A stretch of 61,898 bases of DNA from Pseudomonadota bacterium (GTDB lineage Bacteria; Pseudomonadota; Gammaproteobacteria; Burkholderiales; Burkholderiaceae): NCBI GenBank assembly GCA_021783435.1, contig JAJXUC010000005.1, forward strand, positions 1-61,898, read 5' to 3'. Shown one piece after another: positions 36,615 through 45,393 of the stretch. The first letter of the stretch is position 1. Each line of letters starts with the position of its first letter. The notes beneath the pieces are model-generated. The model worked only from the letters and a program-made list of their open reading frames with translations, was not told the DNA's origin and searched no databases. A program made the translations under genes and the position numbers.

Positions 36615-37811
36615 ATGCCACGCCCCATTCAAGCCACCATCCATCCCGACGCCCTGACCCATAACCTGGCGCGTGCGCGGCTGGCGGCGCCGCAGGCGAA
36701 GGTGTGGGCGGTGGTGAAGGCCAATGCCTATGGACATGGCATCGAGCGCGCGTTCGCGGCCCTGCGCGCCGCCGACGGCTTTGCCCTGCTCGACCTCGCC
36801 GAAGCCGAAGCCCTGCGCGCCCTGGGCTGGGGCGGGCCCATCCTGCTGCTGGAAGGCTGCTTCGGCGCCGATGACCTGCAGCTTTGCGAACGCCTCAATC
36901 TGTGGCATGTGGTGCACGACGCCGCCCAGCTCAACTGGCTTGCGGCGCGGCGCAAACCCCGCGCGCACCGCGTCTACCTCAAGATGAACACGGGCATGAA
37001 CCGGCTGGGCTTCACGCCCACACAGTACCGCGCCGCGTGGGAGCGGCTGCAGCAATGCCCGGCCGTGGGCGAGATCACCCACATGACCCATTTCGCCACC
37101 GCCGACGGCCCGCAGGGAACGGCCGATGCATTCGGCCTGTTCGAGCGCGCCATGGGCGACCTGCCGGGCGAACGCAGCCTGTGCAATTCGGCAGCGTTGT
37201 TGCGCCATGGCCATGGGCACCGTCCGGCGGATGGGGCACTCAAGTTGGCTGCGCATGCCACCCACAGTGCAACCCCCCCCGCACAAACCACCGTACAGGA
37301 AGCGCCCCAAGCCGCCATTCTGGGCGATTGGGTGCGTCCCGGCATCATGCTGTACGGCGGCTCGCCCACCGGCCTGGCGTCCGATGTGAAGGCCTGGGAT
37401 CTGCGCCCGGCAATGAGCCTTGTCACCCGCATCGTCGGTGTGCAGCAGATTCCCGCCGGCGCCGGCGTGGGGTACGGCGCCGTCTTCACCTCGAAGCAGC
37501 CGATGCGCATCGGCGTGGCCGCCGTGGGCTATGCCGACGGTTATCCGCGCCACGCCCCCACCGGCACCCCCATCGTGGTCGATGGCATTCGCACCCGCAT
37601 CGTCGGTCGCGTGTCGATGGACATGGTCACCGTGGACCTCGACCCCGTGCGCGCCGCCGGACGCGCTGCCGACGTCGGCAGCGCGGTGCTGTGCTGGGGT
37701 CGTCACAGCGGCATCGAATTGCCCATCGATGAAGTCGCCACTGCCGCCGGCACCCTGGGTTACGAATTGATGTGCGCCCTGGCCTCGCGTGTCCCCGTGC
37801 AGGTGGAGTGA
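36615..37811 (+). CDS. alr: Alanine racemase with an internal insertion
   Basis: A 398-residue PLP enzyme that supplies D-alanine for peptidoglycan. The PLP lysine is Lys35 in [13 protein letters not shown]. The catalytic Tyr is in GVGYGAVF, followed by the conserved [15 protein letters not shown]. The family is normally about 355-370 residues. The excess lies between SAALLRHGH and [13 protein letters not shown], about residues 199-237, which is rich in Ala, Thr, Pro and His with a run of eight C bases in the DNA (37273-37280). All catalytic residues are kept, so the enzyme should be active. It precedes radA by 21 bp. Confidence 0.92.
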   Translation: MPRPIQATIHPDALTHNLARARLAAPQAKVWAVVKANAYGHGIERAFAALRAADGFALLDLAEAEALRALGWGGPILLLEGCFGADDLQLCERLNLWHVVHDAAQLNWLAARRKPRAHRVYLKMNTGMNRLGFTPTQYRAAWERLQQCPAVGEITHMTHFATADGPQGTADAFGLFERAMGDLPGERSLCNSAALLRHGHGHRPADGALKLAAHATHSATPPAQTTVQEAPQAAILGDWVRPGIMLYGGSPTGLASDVKAWDLRPAMSLVTRIVGVQQIPAGAGVGYGAVFTSKQPMRIGVAAVGYADGYPRHAPTGTPIVVDGIRTRIVGRVSMDMVTVDLDPVRAAGRAADVGSAVLCWGRHSGIELPIDEVATAAGTLGYELMCALASRVPVQVE

Positions 37812-37832
37812 GGGGCATGGTCACGCCGCATC

Positions 37833-39248
37833 ATGGCTAAGCCCCAGACCGTCTACGTCTGCTCCGAATGCGGCGGCAAGAGCGCCAAGTGGCAAGGACG
37901 CTGCCCGCATTGCGAGGCCTGGAACACGCTGGTGGAAACGGTGGAGAGCGCGGCATCCGGCCCCCGTCCCGGCGCGCGGCATGGCGCGGCGGCGGCGCAG
38001 TTTGCTGGGCGCGGCGGGCTGGCCGTCCCCAGCGGGCCCATTCTGCTCACCGAGGTGCAGGCCGAGCGCCATCGCCACCAGCCCAGCGGCATCGATGAAC
38101 TCGACCGCGTGCTCGGCGGCGGCCTCGTGCCCGGCGGCGTGCTGCTGCTGGGCGGCGACCCGGGCATCGGCAAGTCTACGCTGCTGCTGCAAGTCCTGGC
38201 CGGGCTGGCCGCGGATTTACCGATGCTCTACATCAGCGGCGAGGAATCCGCCGCGCAAATCGCCCTGCGGGCGCAGCGCCTGGGGCTGAAAGACGCCCCG
38301 GTGCGACTGATGGCCGAAACGCAGTTGGAGGTCATGCTCGACACCCTGGCGAATGCACGCCCCGCCGTGGCGGTGATCGACTCCATCCAGACCGTCTACA
38401 CCGAGGCCTTGTCATCCGCCCCCGGCTCCGTCTCGCAGGTGCGTGAATGCGCGGCGCAGCTCACCCGCGCCGCCAAAACCAGCGGCATCACCCTGGTGCT
38501 CGTCGGCCACGTCACCAAGGAAGGCGCGCTCGCCGGGCCGCGCGTGCTGGAGCATATGGTCGATACCGTGCTGTATTTCGAAGGCGACACGCAGTCGCGC
38601 TTCCGCCTCATCCGCGCCATCAAGAACCGCTTCGGCGCGGTGAACGAACTCGGCGTGTTCGCCATGACCGAGCATGGTCTCAAAGGCGTGTCCAACCCCT
38701 CGGCCATTTTTCTGTCCACCCATGCCGAGCCCGTGCCCGGCACCTGCGTGCTCGCCACGCTGGAAGGCACGCGCCCGCTGCTGGTGGAAGTGCAGGCGCT
38801 GGTGGACAGCGCCGCCGCCCCCAGCCCGAGGCGCCTGTCCGTCGGCCTGGATGCCGCGCGCCTGGCCATGCTGCTCGCCGTGCTGCACCGCCACGCCGGG
38901 GTGGCCAGCGGCGATCAGGACGTGTTCGTCAACGCCGTGGGTGGCGTGCGCATCACCGAACCCGCCGCCGACCTCGCCGTGCTGCTCGCCATCCAGAGTT
39001 CGCTACGCAACCGCCCCCTGCCCCGCGGCCTGCTCGCCTTCGGCGAAGTCGGCCTGGCCGGCGAAATCCGCCCCGCCCCCCGCGGCCAGGAACGCCTGCG
39101 CGAAGCCGCCAAGCTCGGCTTCTCCATCGCCATCATCCCGGCAGCGAATGCACCCAAGGGCGCGGGCAGGCAGTTCGAGGGGCTGGAACTGCACCCGGTG
39201 TCGCGCATCGATGAGGCGCTGGAGGTGGTGCGGGGGTTGCCGGCATAA
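37833..39248 (+). CDS. radA: DNA repair protein RadA
   Basis: A 471-residue RecA-like branch-migration ATPase for recombinational repair. The N-terminal zinc finger has C10, C13, C24 and C27 (CSECGGKSAKWQGRCPHC). Walker A is GDPGIGKS at about 108-115, the RadA-specific KNRFG motif is at about 262-266, and the C-terminal Lon-protease-like domain runs from about residue 300 (SVGLDAARLAMLLAVLHRHA) to FEGLELHPVSRIDEAL. Length is typical. It follows alr with 21 bp and may be co-transcribed with it. Confidence 0.95.
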   Translation: MAKPQTVYVCSECGGKSAKWQGRCPHCEAWNTLVETVESAASGPRPGARHGAAAAQFAGRGGLAVPSGPILLTEVQAERHRHQPSGIDELDRVLGGGLVPGGVLLLGGDPGIGKSTLLLQVLAGLAADLPMLYISGEESAAQIALRAQRLGLKDAPVRLMAETQLEVMLDTLANARPAVAVIDSIQTVYTEALSSAPGSVSQVRECAAQLTRAAKTSGITLVLVGHVTKEGALAGPRVLEHMVDTVLYFEGDTQSRFRLIRAIKNRFGAVNELGVFAMTEHGLKGVSNPSAIFLSTHAEPVPGTCVLATLEGTRPLLVEVQALVDSAAAPSPRRLSVGLDAARLAMLLAVLHRHAGVASGDQDVFVNAVGGVRITEPAADLAVLLAIQSSLRNRPLPRGLLAFGEVGLAGEIRPAPRGQERLREAAKLGFSIAIIPAANAPKGAGRQFEGLELHPVSRIDEALEVVRGLPA

Positions 39249-39312
39249 CGACGGGGGCAATCCGAAGACGTTTCATGCCCCGCCCGCAGTGCCCCGTCCA
39301 GCCCGTGTTGCC

Positions 39313-39843
39313 TCAATTGCAGCCTGTCGCCATCGCCCCCAACCCGGAGCCCACCGCCGCTGCCGCGACGCGGCCGTTGCCGTGGCCGACCATGGAGCCG
39401 ATCAGGCCACCAGCCACGGCCCCCAGCGCCTGGTTGACGCTGGGGCCGCCCGGGCAGTTTTGCGTGGCGATGGCGCCGATGCCGGCACCGGCTGCGGCGG
39501 CTGCGACCCGTCCGTTGCCATTGCCGATGGCCGAACCGGCCAAGCCGCCGGCCACGGCTCCCAGCGCGGGGTTGATGGCCGGGGCGGCGTAGCTCGGAGC
39601 CGGCGCGTAACTGGGTGCGGGCGCATAGACGGGCGCCTGGCTGTTGTAGCCGTAAGCCGGTGCCGGCTGTGCCGCGTAAGCGGGTTGCTGCGCATAGCTC
39701 GGCTGCTGCCCATAGACCGGCGGGGGGGCGTAAGCGGGCTGCGGGGCGTAGCCATAGCCGGGCTGGGTGGGGTATTGAGCGCAGCCGGCCAGAGCGGCGA
39801 AAGCCGGCAGCATGATGGCCAGGGCCAATGAACGGACACGCAT
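39313..39843 (-). CDS. Glycine-zipper lipoprotein with Tyr/Pro/Ala-rich linker
   Basis: A 176-residue lipoprotein. The signal peptide ends AALAGC, so Cys21 is lipidated. Residues about 24-90 form a low-complexity Pro/Ala/Tyr/Gln linker. Two glycine-zipper segments follow (GAVAGGLAGSAIGNGNGRVA and GAVAGGLIGSMVGHGNGRVA), which are near-identical internal repeats typical of outer-membrane glycine-zipper 2TM proteins. The role is probably envelope structure. The ATG at 39843 has GGAGAAC in front at 11 bp; a longer frame at 39894 is not needed. Convergent with radA. Confidence 0.85.
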   Translation of the reverse strand: MRVRSLALAIMLPAFAALAGCAQYPTQPGYGYAPQPAYAPPPVYGQQPSYAQQPAYAAQPAPAYGYNSQAPVYAPAPSYAPAPSYAAPAINPALGAVAGGLAGSAIGNGNGRVAAAAAGAGIGAIATQNCPGGPSVNQALGAVAGGLIGSMVGHGNGRVAAAAVGSGLGAMATGCN

Positions 39844-40049
39844 CGCAGTTCTCCTTCCTGAGTGTTGGTTGTCGTCTTCAACGAACCAGGACAAATTTTG
39901 CGGACAGCCGACCCGAACGGATGTAGCGGGTTGTGACGCCGGGTGCGAATCTGCCTACACTTCGGCAACCGCGGCGCATGGCGAGCCTTCATCCACGCAG
40001 CCGGCACAGCCACGACCGCAAACCGCCAGCCAACACCCAGGAGATTCGG

Positions 40050-40472
40050 ATGCAAGACGCACTAGGAGCCCTGTTGATTGCCATTGGCCGCGTGTTAATG
40101 GCCGCTGTTTTCATCCACGCCGGCTTGTCGAAAATCGACGGCTACGCCCAGACCGCCGGCTTCATGCAGTCGCATGGGGTGCCGGGCGGGCTGTTGCCGC
40201 TGGTCATCCTGCTGGAACTGGGCGGCGGCATCGCCCTGGCGCTCGGCCTGTTCACCCGTTTCATGGCGGCGGCGCTGGCGTTGTTTTCCATCGCGGCCAT
40301 CCTGATCTTCGTGCTGCCGCCGGCCGGGCCCATGGGGATGATCGTGATGTACGCCGAAATCGCCATGGTCGGCGGGCTGATTCATTATGCGGTGCGCGGC
40401 GGCGGCGGGCTGAGCATCGACCAACTGCGACAGACCCGGAAAAGACGGCGCTCGAGCGGCTTCGGAAACTGA
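40050..40472 (+). CDS. DoxX family inner-membrane protein
   Basis: A 140-residue protein with four hydrophobic helices: ALLIAIGRVLMAAVFIHAGL, the LLPLVILLELGGGIALALGL segment, MAAALALFSIAAILIFVL and the MIVMYAEIAMVGGLIHYAV segment. The N-terminal G-R-V-L-M-A-A-x-F pattern and the central ELGGG are DoxX/YphA signatures. The original DoxX is a thiosulfate:quinone oxidoreductase subunit, but most members are uncharacterised. ATG at 40050 has AGGAGATTCGG upstream; the longer frame from 39933 is rejected. The stop codon is embedded in a strong hairpin. Confidence 0.85.
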   Translation: MQDALGALLIAIGRVLMAAVFIHAGLSKIDGYAQTAGFMQSHGVPGGLLPLVILLELGGGIALALGLFTRFMAAALALFSIAAILIFVLPPAGPMGMIVMYAEIAMVGGLIHYAVRGGGGLSIDQLRQTRKRRRSSGFGN

Positions 40473-40500
40473 GGGCAGGCACCGTGCGTGCCTGCCCTCG
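40472..40500. terminator. Hairpin at the DoxX stop codon, possible terminator
   Basis: A perfect 12-bp inverted repeat GAGGGCAGGCAC-CGTGC-GTGCCTGCCCTC starts at the last base of the DoxX stop codon. No T-run follows, but the stem is strong and positioned at a convergent gene junction. Confidence 0.5.
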
Positions 40501-40601
40501 CAAGACACGCATGCAGAAAACTCAGGGGGCCCGCGTTTCGCATCGGATGCGGGCGGCTCCCGGCTCGACTTGCGGGTGCAGCCGCCGGGCCCGTCCACTG
40601 G

Positions 40602-40644
40602 CCCCGGCCGTGTGAAGCCCCGGTCGTGTCAGGCCCCGGCCAGC
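40602..40644. repeat. Short 16-bp tandem repeat at the ABC exporter 3' end
   Basis: CCCCGGCCGTGTGAAG is followed by CCCCGGTCGTGTCAGG and a third partial CCCCGG unit. It overlaps the ABC exporter stop at 40629. Nothing suggests a function. Confidence 0.45.
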
Positions 40645-42494
40645 ACCCAATCGCTGGATTCACCCGCGGCCTGGGTTTCGGTCCACTGCGGCGTGTGTGA
40701 CATCAGGCGGGCCGGCTCGCTTTCGCCGCCAGCCTTGACCAACAAAATCTGCCGGTGAAAACACACCACGCCGGGCCGGTGCGCCACGCTCACCAAGGTG
40801 GTTTTCGGCAATTCGCGCTGCAGCAACTCGTACATGGCAGCCTCGGTGGGTGGGTCGAGTGCGCTGGTGGCTTCGTCCAGGAACAGCCAGTCCGGCGCGG
40901 CCAGCAAGGCGCGGGCAATCGCCAGGCGTTGTTGCTCACCGGGTGAGAGGCGCTGCATCCAGGTGTCGGATTGATCGATGGACGCGAACAGATACGGCAC
41001 GCGGGCCTGGGTCAGCACCGCTTGCAAGCGGGCGTCGTCAAACTGCTCCGCCGGCATGGGATAAGTGAGCGCCTGGCGCAGCGTGCCGATGGGCAAATAC
41101 GGCTTTTGTGGCAGGAACAGGCTGCGCCCCAGCGGCAGGCGGTAATGCGTGCCTTCGGCATACGGCCAGATGCCGGCGAGCCAACGCACAAGGGTGCTCT
41201 TGCCCAGGCCGGAGGGGCCCACGAACAGGGTGTGCTGCAGGGGCTGGATACGCTGACCGTCGGCCTGGAGCAAAGCCCGGCCGTCGGGCGTGGCGACGCG
41301 CAGATCGCCGAGTTCGATGGCGAGCGCTGCGCCACCGCTGCTGCTGCCATCGCCGGGGCCTTGCGGCAGCAGCCCACCGGGCGCCGGTGCGGCGGGCAAC
41401 TGCCCATCCATCAAATCTGAAATCGGCACATGGCGCACCGCCTCGACCGACTGCACGAAGGTGTAGAGCCGTTCGACCGTGGCGCGCCAGTCGACGATGC
41501 GGCCATACGCGTCGATGAACCATGACAAGGCCCCCTGTACCTGGCCGAAGGCACTGGCGGTTTGCGTCAGTCCGCCAAGCTGGATCTGCCCGGCAAAGTA
41601 ACGCGGAGCAGCCACCAGAATGGGGAAGATGATGGCAAGCTGGCCATAGAACGAGCTGTACCAGGTGAACAATTTCTGCCGCTTCATGATGCCCCACCAG
41701 TTGCTCCACACATTGGCGAAGCGGCTGTTGTGGCCTTCCATTTCGCGGTCTTCCCCGCGGTAGAGGGCGATGCCCTCGTTGTGTTCGCGCGTGCGCGCCA
41801 GGCCGAAGCGGAAGTCGGCCTCGTAGCGCTGCTGGTTGAAGTTCAGTTTGATGAGAGGCTTGCCCACCTTGTGCGCGAAATAGCTGCCGATGCCGGCGTA
41901 GGCAATGGCGACCCACACCATATAGCCGGGAATGCTGTAGCCCAGCAGGGTGAAAGCGCCGGACAAAGTCCACAAGATGGTGAGGAAGGACAACAGCGTG
42001 ACCAGGGACGAGATGAAACCGAAGAACAGGCTGAGCGAATCGTTGACGAAGCTGCGAATGTCATCGGCAATCCGCTGGTCGGGGTTGTCGGAGTTGCCCT
42101 GGCGCAGCGACATGCGGTAATGCGCACCGCCCACCAGCCAGTCCTTCAGGAACACCTCGGTGACCCAGCGCCGCCAGCGGATCTGCAGCATTTGCAGGAA
42201 GTATTGCGAATACACCGCCAGCACGATGTAGAGCAGCGCATAACCGCTGAAAACAAACAGCAGGTGCTTGAAGTCCGCAAAATTCTTGGCTTGAAGCGAG
42301 TTGTAGAACGCCGCATTCCAGAAGTTGAGCCGCACATTCACCCAGACGAGGGCCAGGTTCATCGTCAGAATGACGAGCAACAGCGCCCAGCCCTTTTTCT
42401 TGTCATCGGAGACCCAGTAGGGCTTGGCGAGCTGGATGAAGTCACGAAACGCGAAACGGTAGGGCTTGGGTTGGGTGTCGGACATGGTGGCCAT
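40629..42494 (-). CDS. ABC exporter, SbmA/BacA-like permease-ATPase fusion
   Basis: A 621-residue inner-membrane protein of the ABC_membrane_2 / SbmA-BacA type. The N-terminal domain (about 1-330) has several helices and FRFGLARTREHNEGIALYRGE, diagnostic of this family. The C-terminal ATPase has Walker A GPSGLGKST, signature LSPGEQQRL and Walker B WLFLDEATSALD. Relatives import or export peptides, bleomycin-type drugs or vitamin B12; this one has its own nucleotide-binding domain. Start at 42494 (MATMSD) or 42485 (MSDTQ) fits; the frame further upstream lacks similarity. Convergent with DoxX, divergent from ilvE. Confidence 0.88.
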   Translation of the reverse strand: MATMSDTQPKPYRFAFRDFIQLAKPYWVSDDKKKGWALLLVILTMNLALVWVNVRLNFWNAAFYNSLQAKNFADFKHLLFVFSGYALLYIVLAVYSQYFLQMLQIRWRRWVTEVFLKDWLVGGAHYRMSLRQGNSDNPDQRIADDIRSFVNDSLSLFFGFISSLVTLLSFLTILWTLSGAFTLLGYSIPGYMVWVAIAYAGIGSYFAHKVGKPLIKLNFNQQRYEADFRFGLARTREHNEGIALYRGEDREMEGHNSRFANVWSNWWGIMKRQKLFTWYSSFYGQLAIIFPILVAAPRYFAGQIQLGGLTQTASAFGQVQGALSWFIDAYGRIVDWRATVERLYTFVQSVEAVRHVPISDLMDGQLPAAPAPGGLLPQGPGDGSSSGGAALAIELGDLRVATPDGRALLQADGQRIQPLQHTLFVGPSGLGKSTLVRWLAGIWPYAEGTHYRLPLGRSLFLPQKPYLPIGTLRQALTYPMPAEQFDDARLQAVLTQARVPYLFASIDQSDTWMQRLSPGEQQRLAIARALLAAPDWLFLDEATSALDPPTEAAMYELLQRELPKTTLVSVAHRPGVVCFHRQILLVKAGGESEPARLMSHTPQWTETQAAGESSDWVLAGA

Positions 42495-42727
42495 GGCGGC
42501 AAGGAATGGAGAGCAGCGGGGGAAAAGCCGCAAATGTCCCGGCGCGTCGCGCGGGCAGAAAAATTGCCCACAGCATAGCCACAGGTGCTGAAGCCTGTCT
42601 GAATCCGGGTCTGCGCCGGGGCTGCTGCTGCAGCGAGCCCGAACGCCAACGCGGAGTTGCCCGTCAGGGCGCCAGCAGGCTCCTAGAATGATTCGTTCCA
42701 CCCGACCACCCCTGGAGACTTTGCATC

Positions 42728-43663
42728 ATGGCCCTGCCCACATCCATGTCCGACCGCGACGGCAAAATCTGGATGGACGGCCAGTTCGTCGAATGGCGCG
42801 ACGCCAAGATCCACGTGCTGACCCACACCTTGCACTACGGCTGCGGTGCTTTCGAAGGCGTGCGCGCCTACAAGACCGACAGGGGCCCGGCCATCTTCCG
42901 CCTGCGCGACCACACCGAGCGCCTGTTCAACAGCGCGAAGATCTTGCGCATGGAGATCCCCTTCACCCTCGAGCAGGCGATGCAGGCGCAGCTCGACGTG
43001 GTGCGGCTCAACGGCTTCGATTCCTGCTACATCCGCCCGCTGACCTGGATCGGCGACAAGAAGCTGGGCGTCTCGCCGCGCGGCAACACCATCCATCTGA
43101 TGGTCGCTGCCTGGCCCTGGGGCGCTTACCTGGGCGAGGAAGGGCTGAAGAAGGGCATCCGCGTCAAGACCTCCAGCTACACCCGCCACCACGTCAACAT
43201 CACCATGTGCAACGCCAAGGCGGTGAGCAACTACACCAACTCCATCATGGCGAACATGGAAGTGACCGCCGATGGCTACGACGAAGCGCTGCTGCTCGAC
43301 CCGCAGGGGTTCGTGAGCGAAGGTGCGGGCGAGAACATTTTCGTGGTGCGCGAGGGCGTGCTCTACACCCCGGACCTGTCGTCCGGAGCGCTCAACGGCA
43401 TCACCCGCAAGACGGTGTTCGCCATTTGCGAAGACCTGGGCCTGACGGTGAAGGAAAAGCGCATCACCCGCGACGAGGTGTACATCTGTGACGAAGCCTT
43501 CTTCACCGGGACCGCTGCGGAAGTCACGCCGATTCGTGAACTCGACGGCATCACCCTCGGCCCCGGTCACCGCGGCCCGATCACTGAGCGTATCCAGAAT
43601 GCCTTCTTCGACATCGTCGGCGGCCGCAACCCGAAGTACGCGGGCTGGCTGTCGGCGGTTTGA
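42728..43663 (+). CDS. ilvE: Branched-chain amino acid aminotransferase
   Basis: A 311-residue fold-type IV PLP enzyme that makes valine, leucine and isoleucine from their keto acids. The conserved HTLHYGCGAFEGVRAY is at residues 34-49, the PLP lysine is in NAKAVSNY, and the DPQGFVSEGAGENIFVV segment and the FFTGTAAEVTPI segment follow. The start has GGAGAC 10 bp upstream. The length is typical. The zinc-finger gene (gap 35 bp) and waaF follow on the same strand, so a short operon is likely. Confidence 0.95.
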   Translation: MALPTSMSDRDGKIWMDGQFVEWRDAKIHVLTHTLHYGCGAFEGVRAYKTDRGPAIFRLRDHTERLFNSAKILRMEIPFTLEQAMQAQLDVVRLNGFDSCYIRPLTWIGDKKLGVSPRGNTIHLMVAAWPWGAYLGEEGLKKGIRVKTSSYTRHHVNITMCNAKAVSNYTNSIMANMEVTADGYDEALLLDPQGFVSEGAGENIFVVREGVLYTPDLSSGALNGITRKTVFAICEDLGLTVKEKRITRDEVYICDEAFFTGTAAEVTPIRELDGITLGPGHRGPITERIQNAFFDIVGGRNPKYAGWLSAV

Positions 43664-43698
43664 CAGGCACACAACCTTCAACGACCGAGGTCTTACCC

Positions 43699-43899
43699 AT
43701 GAGCGCCATTCCCAAGCCCGACATGCCCGTGGTCGAACTCAAGGCCAGGGATCTGCCTGCCTACTGCCCCAACCCGAACATGCCCATCTGGAGCAGCCAC
43801 CCGCGGGTGTTCATCGACATCAACCACGGCGAAGCCGCATGCCCCTACTGCGGCACGCGTTACCGTCTGGCCGAGGGCGAAGTGGCGCACGGGCATTGA
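43699..43899 (+). CDS. Small zinc-finger protein (zf-CHCC / NDUFS6-like)
   Basis: A 66-residue protein with a C-x-H-C-x2-C type zinc site: Cys in AYCPNPNMPIWSSH, the His of HPRVFIDI and C-P-Y-C of ACPYCGTRYRL. This pattern is the zf-CHCC domain known from the mitochondrial complex I subunit NDUFS6 and many small alphaproteobacterial/betaproteobacterial proteins. Function in bacteria is not established. It lies between ilvE and waaF. ATG at 43699 is chosen; 13 codons more upstream are possible but begin inside the ilvE spacer. Confidence 0.85.
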   Translation: MSAIPKPDMPVVELKARDLPAYCPNPNMPIWSSHPRVFIDINHGEAACPYCGTRYRLAEGEVAHGH

Positions 43900-43912
43900 G
43901 GCGGCGCCCCGC

Positions 43913-45145
43913 ATGACCCGCGTCCTGCTGATCGCCCCGCAGTGGATCGGCGACGCGGTGATGGCGCAGCCGCTGGTGGCCCTGCTCGCGGCGCGCGGCG
44001 AGCAGGTCACCGCGCTGGGCCTGCCAGGTGTTGCACCGGTGCTGCGTGCCATGCCGGGCGTGGTCGACGTGATCGAGGCGCCCTTCGCACATGGCAAGCT
44101 TGACCTCGCCGCCCGCCAGCGCCTCGCCGCGCGGTTGCGCGCGCAAGGCTATGAGCGCGCCTACATCCTCGGCAACAACCTCAAGTCGCGGCTGGTGCCA
44201 TGGCTGGCGCGCATTCCGCAGCGCATCGGTTATCGGGGCGAAGCGCACGGGCTGCTGCTGACCCACGCCATGCATGCGCCAAGACCTGCCCATGCGTCCG
44301 GCGCCTTGCGCCCGGTCGAAGCGCTTGCCGCTTCGACCTTGGCAGACCGCAGTTCTCGCGCAGCCGCAACCAGCGAGCGGGCCGAAGCCCGATCAGGCAG
44401 CGCTTCGCGCAGCGACATGCGGCTCCACTATGTGGCACTTGCCGCCTGGACTCAGCCTGGGGCTGCTGCAGCCATGATGACCTCTGAAGAAAACGCCGGA
44501 CCGCTGCCGAGTTGTCTTGACTCCCACGGGGGGTGGTTCGGCGGGCCACCGCCGGGGCGCTCGGATGCAGCAACGAACCCCGCACCGACGCTGGAGCCCC
44601 GGCTGCACATCGCAGCCGACATGGCTGCAGCCAACCGGCAGCAATTCGGCCTGCCCGAACGCTGGATCGCGCTCTGTCCCGGGGCCGAATTCGGCCCCGC
44701 CAAACAATGGCCGGTGGAGCACTACGCGGCACTGGCGCGGCTGGCGCAGCAGCAGGGTTACACCGTTGCCGTGCTTGGCGCGCCGCGTGATGCGGCTATG
44801 GGTGAGGCCATCGCCGCGCAGGCAGCGGCAAGCGTCAATCTCTGCGGCAAGACCCGTGTGGAGCAAGTCATCGCCTTGCTCGCCAGCAGCCAGGGCACGG
44901 TCAGCAACGACTCCGGCCTGATGCATGTCGCCGCCGCGCTGGGCTGTGCCACCGTCGGCCTCTACGGCTCGACCGACCCGCGCCATACCCCGCCCGCTGC
45001 GCACCGCAGTGCCACCATCTGGCTGCAACTCGACTGCAGCCCCTGCTTCCAGCGCACCTGCCCGCTGGGCCACCTGAACTGCCTGCGCGGCATCACGCCC
45101 GAGCAGGCCTGGGCGCGGTTGCATGGGTTGATGCGGGCGCCGTAG
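43913..45145 (+). CDS. waaF: ADP-heptose:LPS heptosyltransferase II with two in-frame insertions
   Basis: A 410-residue GT9-family enzyme adding the second heptose to LPS inner core. MTRVLLIAPQWIGDAVM opens the N-terminal donor domain, and GNNLKSRLVPWLARIPQRIGYRGE precedes the catalytic region. The C-terminal domain has WIALCPGAEFGPAKQWP, SNDSGLMHVAAALG and GSTDPRHTPP, all canonical. Family members are about 340-350 residues. The excess is in residues about 121-168 and 188-224, which are Ala/Arg/Ser-rich or Gly/Pro-rich and encoded by palindromic DNA. The enzyme probably remains active because the motifs are intact. Alternative: an inactivated or LPS-variant gene. Confidence 0.9.
   Translation: MTRVLLIAPQWIGDAVMAQPLVALLAARGEQVTALGLPGVAPVLRAMPGVVDVIEAPFAHGKLDLAARQRLAARLRAQGYERAYILGNNLKSRLVPWLARIPQRIGYRGEAHGLLLTHAMHAPRPAHASGALRPVEALAASTLADRSSRAAATSERAEARSGSASRSDMRLHYVALAAWTQPGAAAAMMTSEENAGPLPSCLDSHGGWFGGPPPGRSDAATNPAPTLEPRLHIAADMAAANRQQFGLPERWIALCPGAEFGPAKQWPVEHYAALARLAQQQGYTVAVLGAPRDAAMGEAIAAQAAASVNLCGKTRVEQVIALLASSQGTVSNDSGLMHVAAALGCATVGLYGSTDPRHTPPAAHRSATIWLQLDCSPCFQRTCPLGHLNCLRGITPEQAWARLHGLMRAP
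44314..44338. repeat. Perfect 10-bp hairpin inside the first waaF insertion
   Basis: GGTCGAAGCG-CTTGC-CGCTTCGACC, arms 44314-44323 and 44329-44338, is read in frame as part of waaF residues 134-142. I found no second copy in the window. Confidence 0.7.
44523..44562. repeat. Family B palindromic repeat inside waaF
   Basis: Matches the intergenic repeat 24571-24610 at 32 of 40 bases by hand, including the CCCACGGGGGG start and CGGGGCGC end. It is translated as the SHGGWFGGPPPGR segment of WaaF (about residues 204-216). The inverted symmetry is partly decayed here. Confidence 0.7.
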
Positions 45146-45230
45146 ATCTTCATCGCGGACCTTCGCTTGGACAGGAACGTTGGTGATTCGATGCAACTTG
45201 CCGCGAACATCGTGCTGGCATGCCATGACA

Positions 45231-45278
45231 AAGAACGAAGGGCGAGTGCCGCAGTCGTGGCACTCGCCCTTCGTTCTT
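45231..45278. terminator. Strong hairpin terminator between waaF and rhlE
   Basis: A perfect 20-bp inverted repeat (arms 45231-45250 and 45259-45278, loop GCAGTCGT). The arms start AAGAACGAAGGGCGAG and end CGCCCTTCGTTCTT, so T-rich tracts follow the stem in one direction and A-rich in the other. It lies in the convergent gap between waaF and rhlE and should end both transcripts, like a bidirectional intrinsic terminator. Confidence 0.8.
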
Positions 45279-45393
45279 GTTGGTCGATCTCACGCGGATT
45301 TTGGTTCCGCTGGCGAGAGAACGTACAGGCTCAGGGCAACACGAAACCCCTGCCTCGCGCGTGCTGCGTCACGGGAACAGGTTCAGCCTCGCC

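Noticed and set aside
43913..45145. waaF as a frameshifted pseudogene
   Set aside because: The frame stays open for 410 codons and all conserved motifs remain in order, so insertion fits better than decay.
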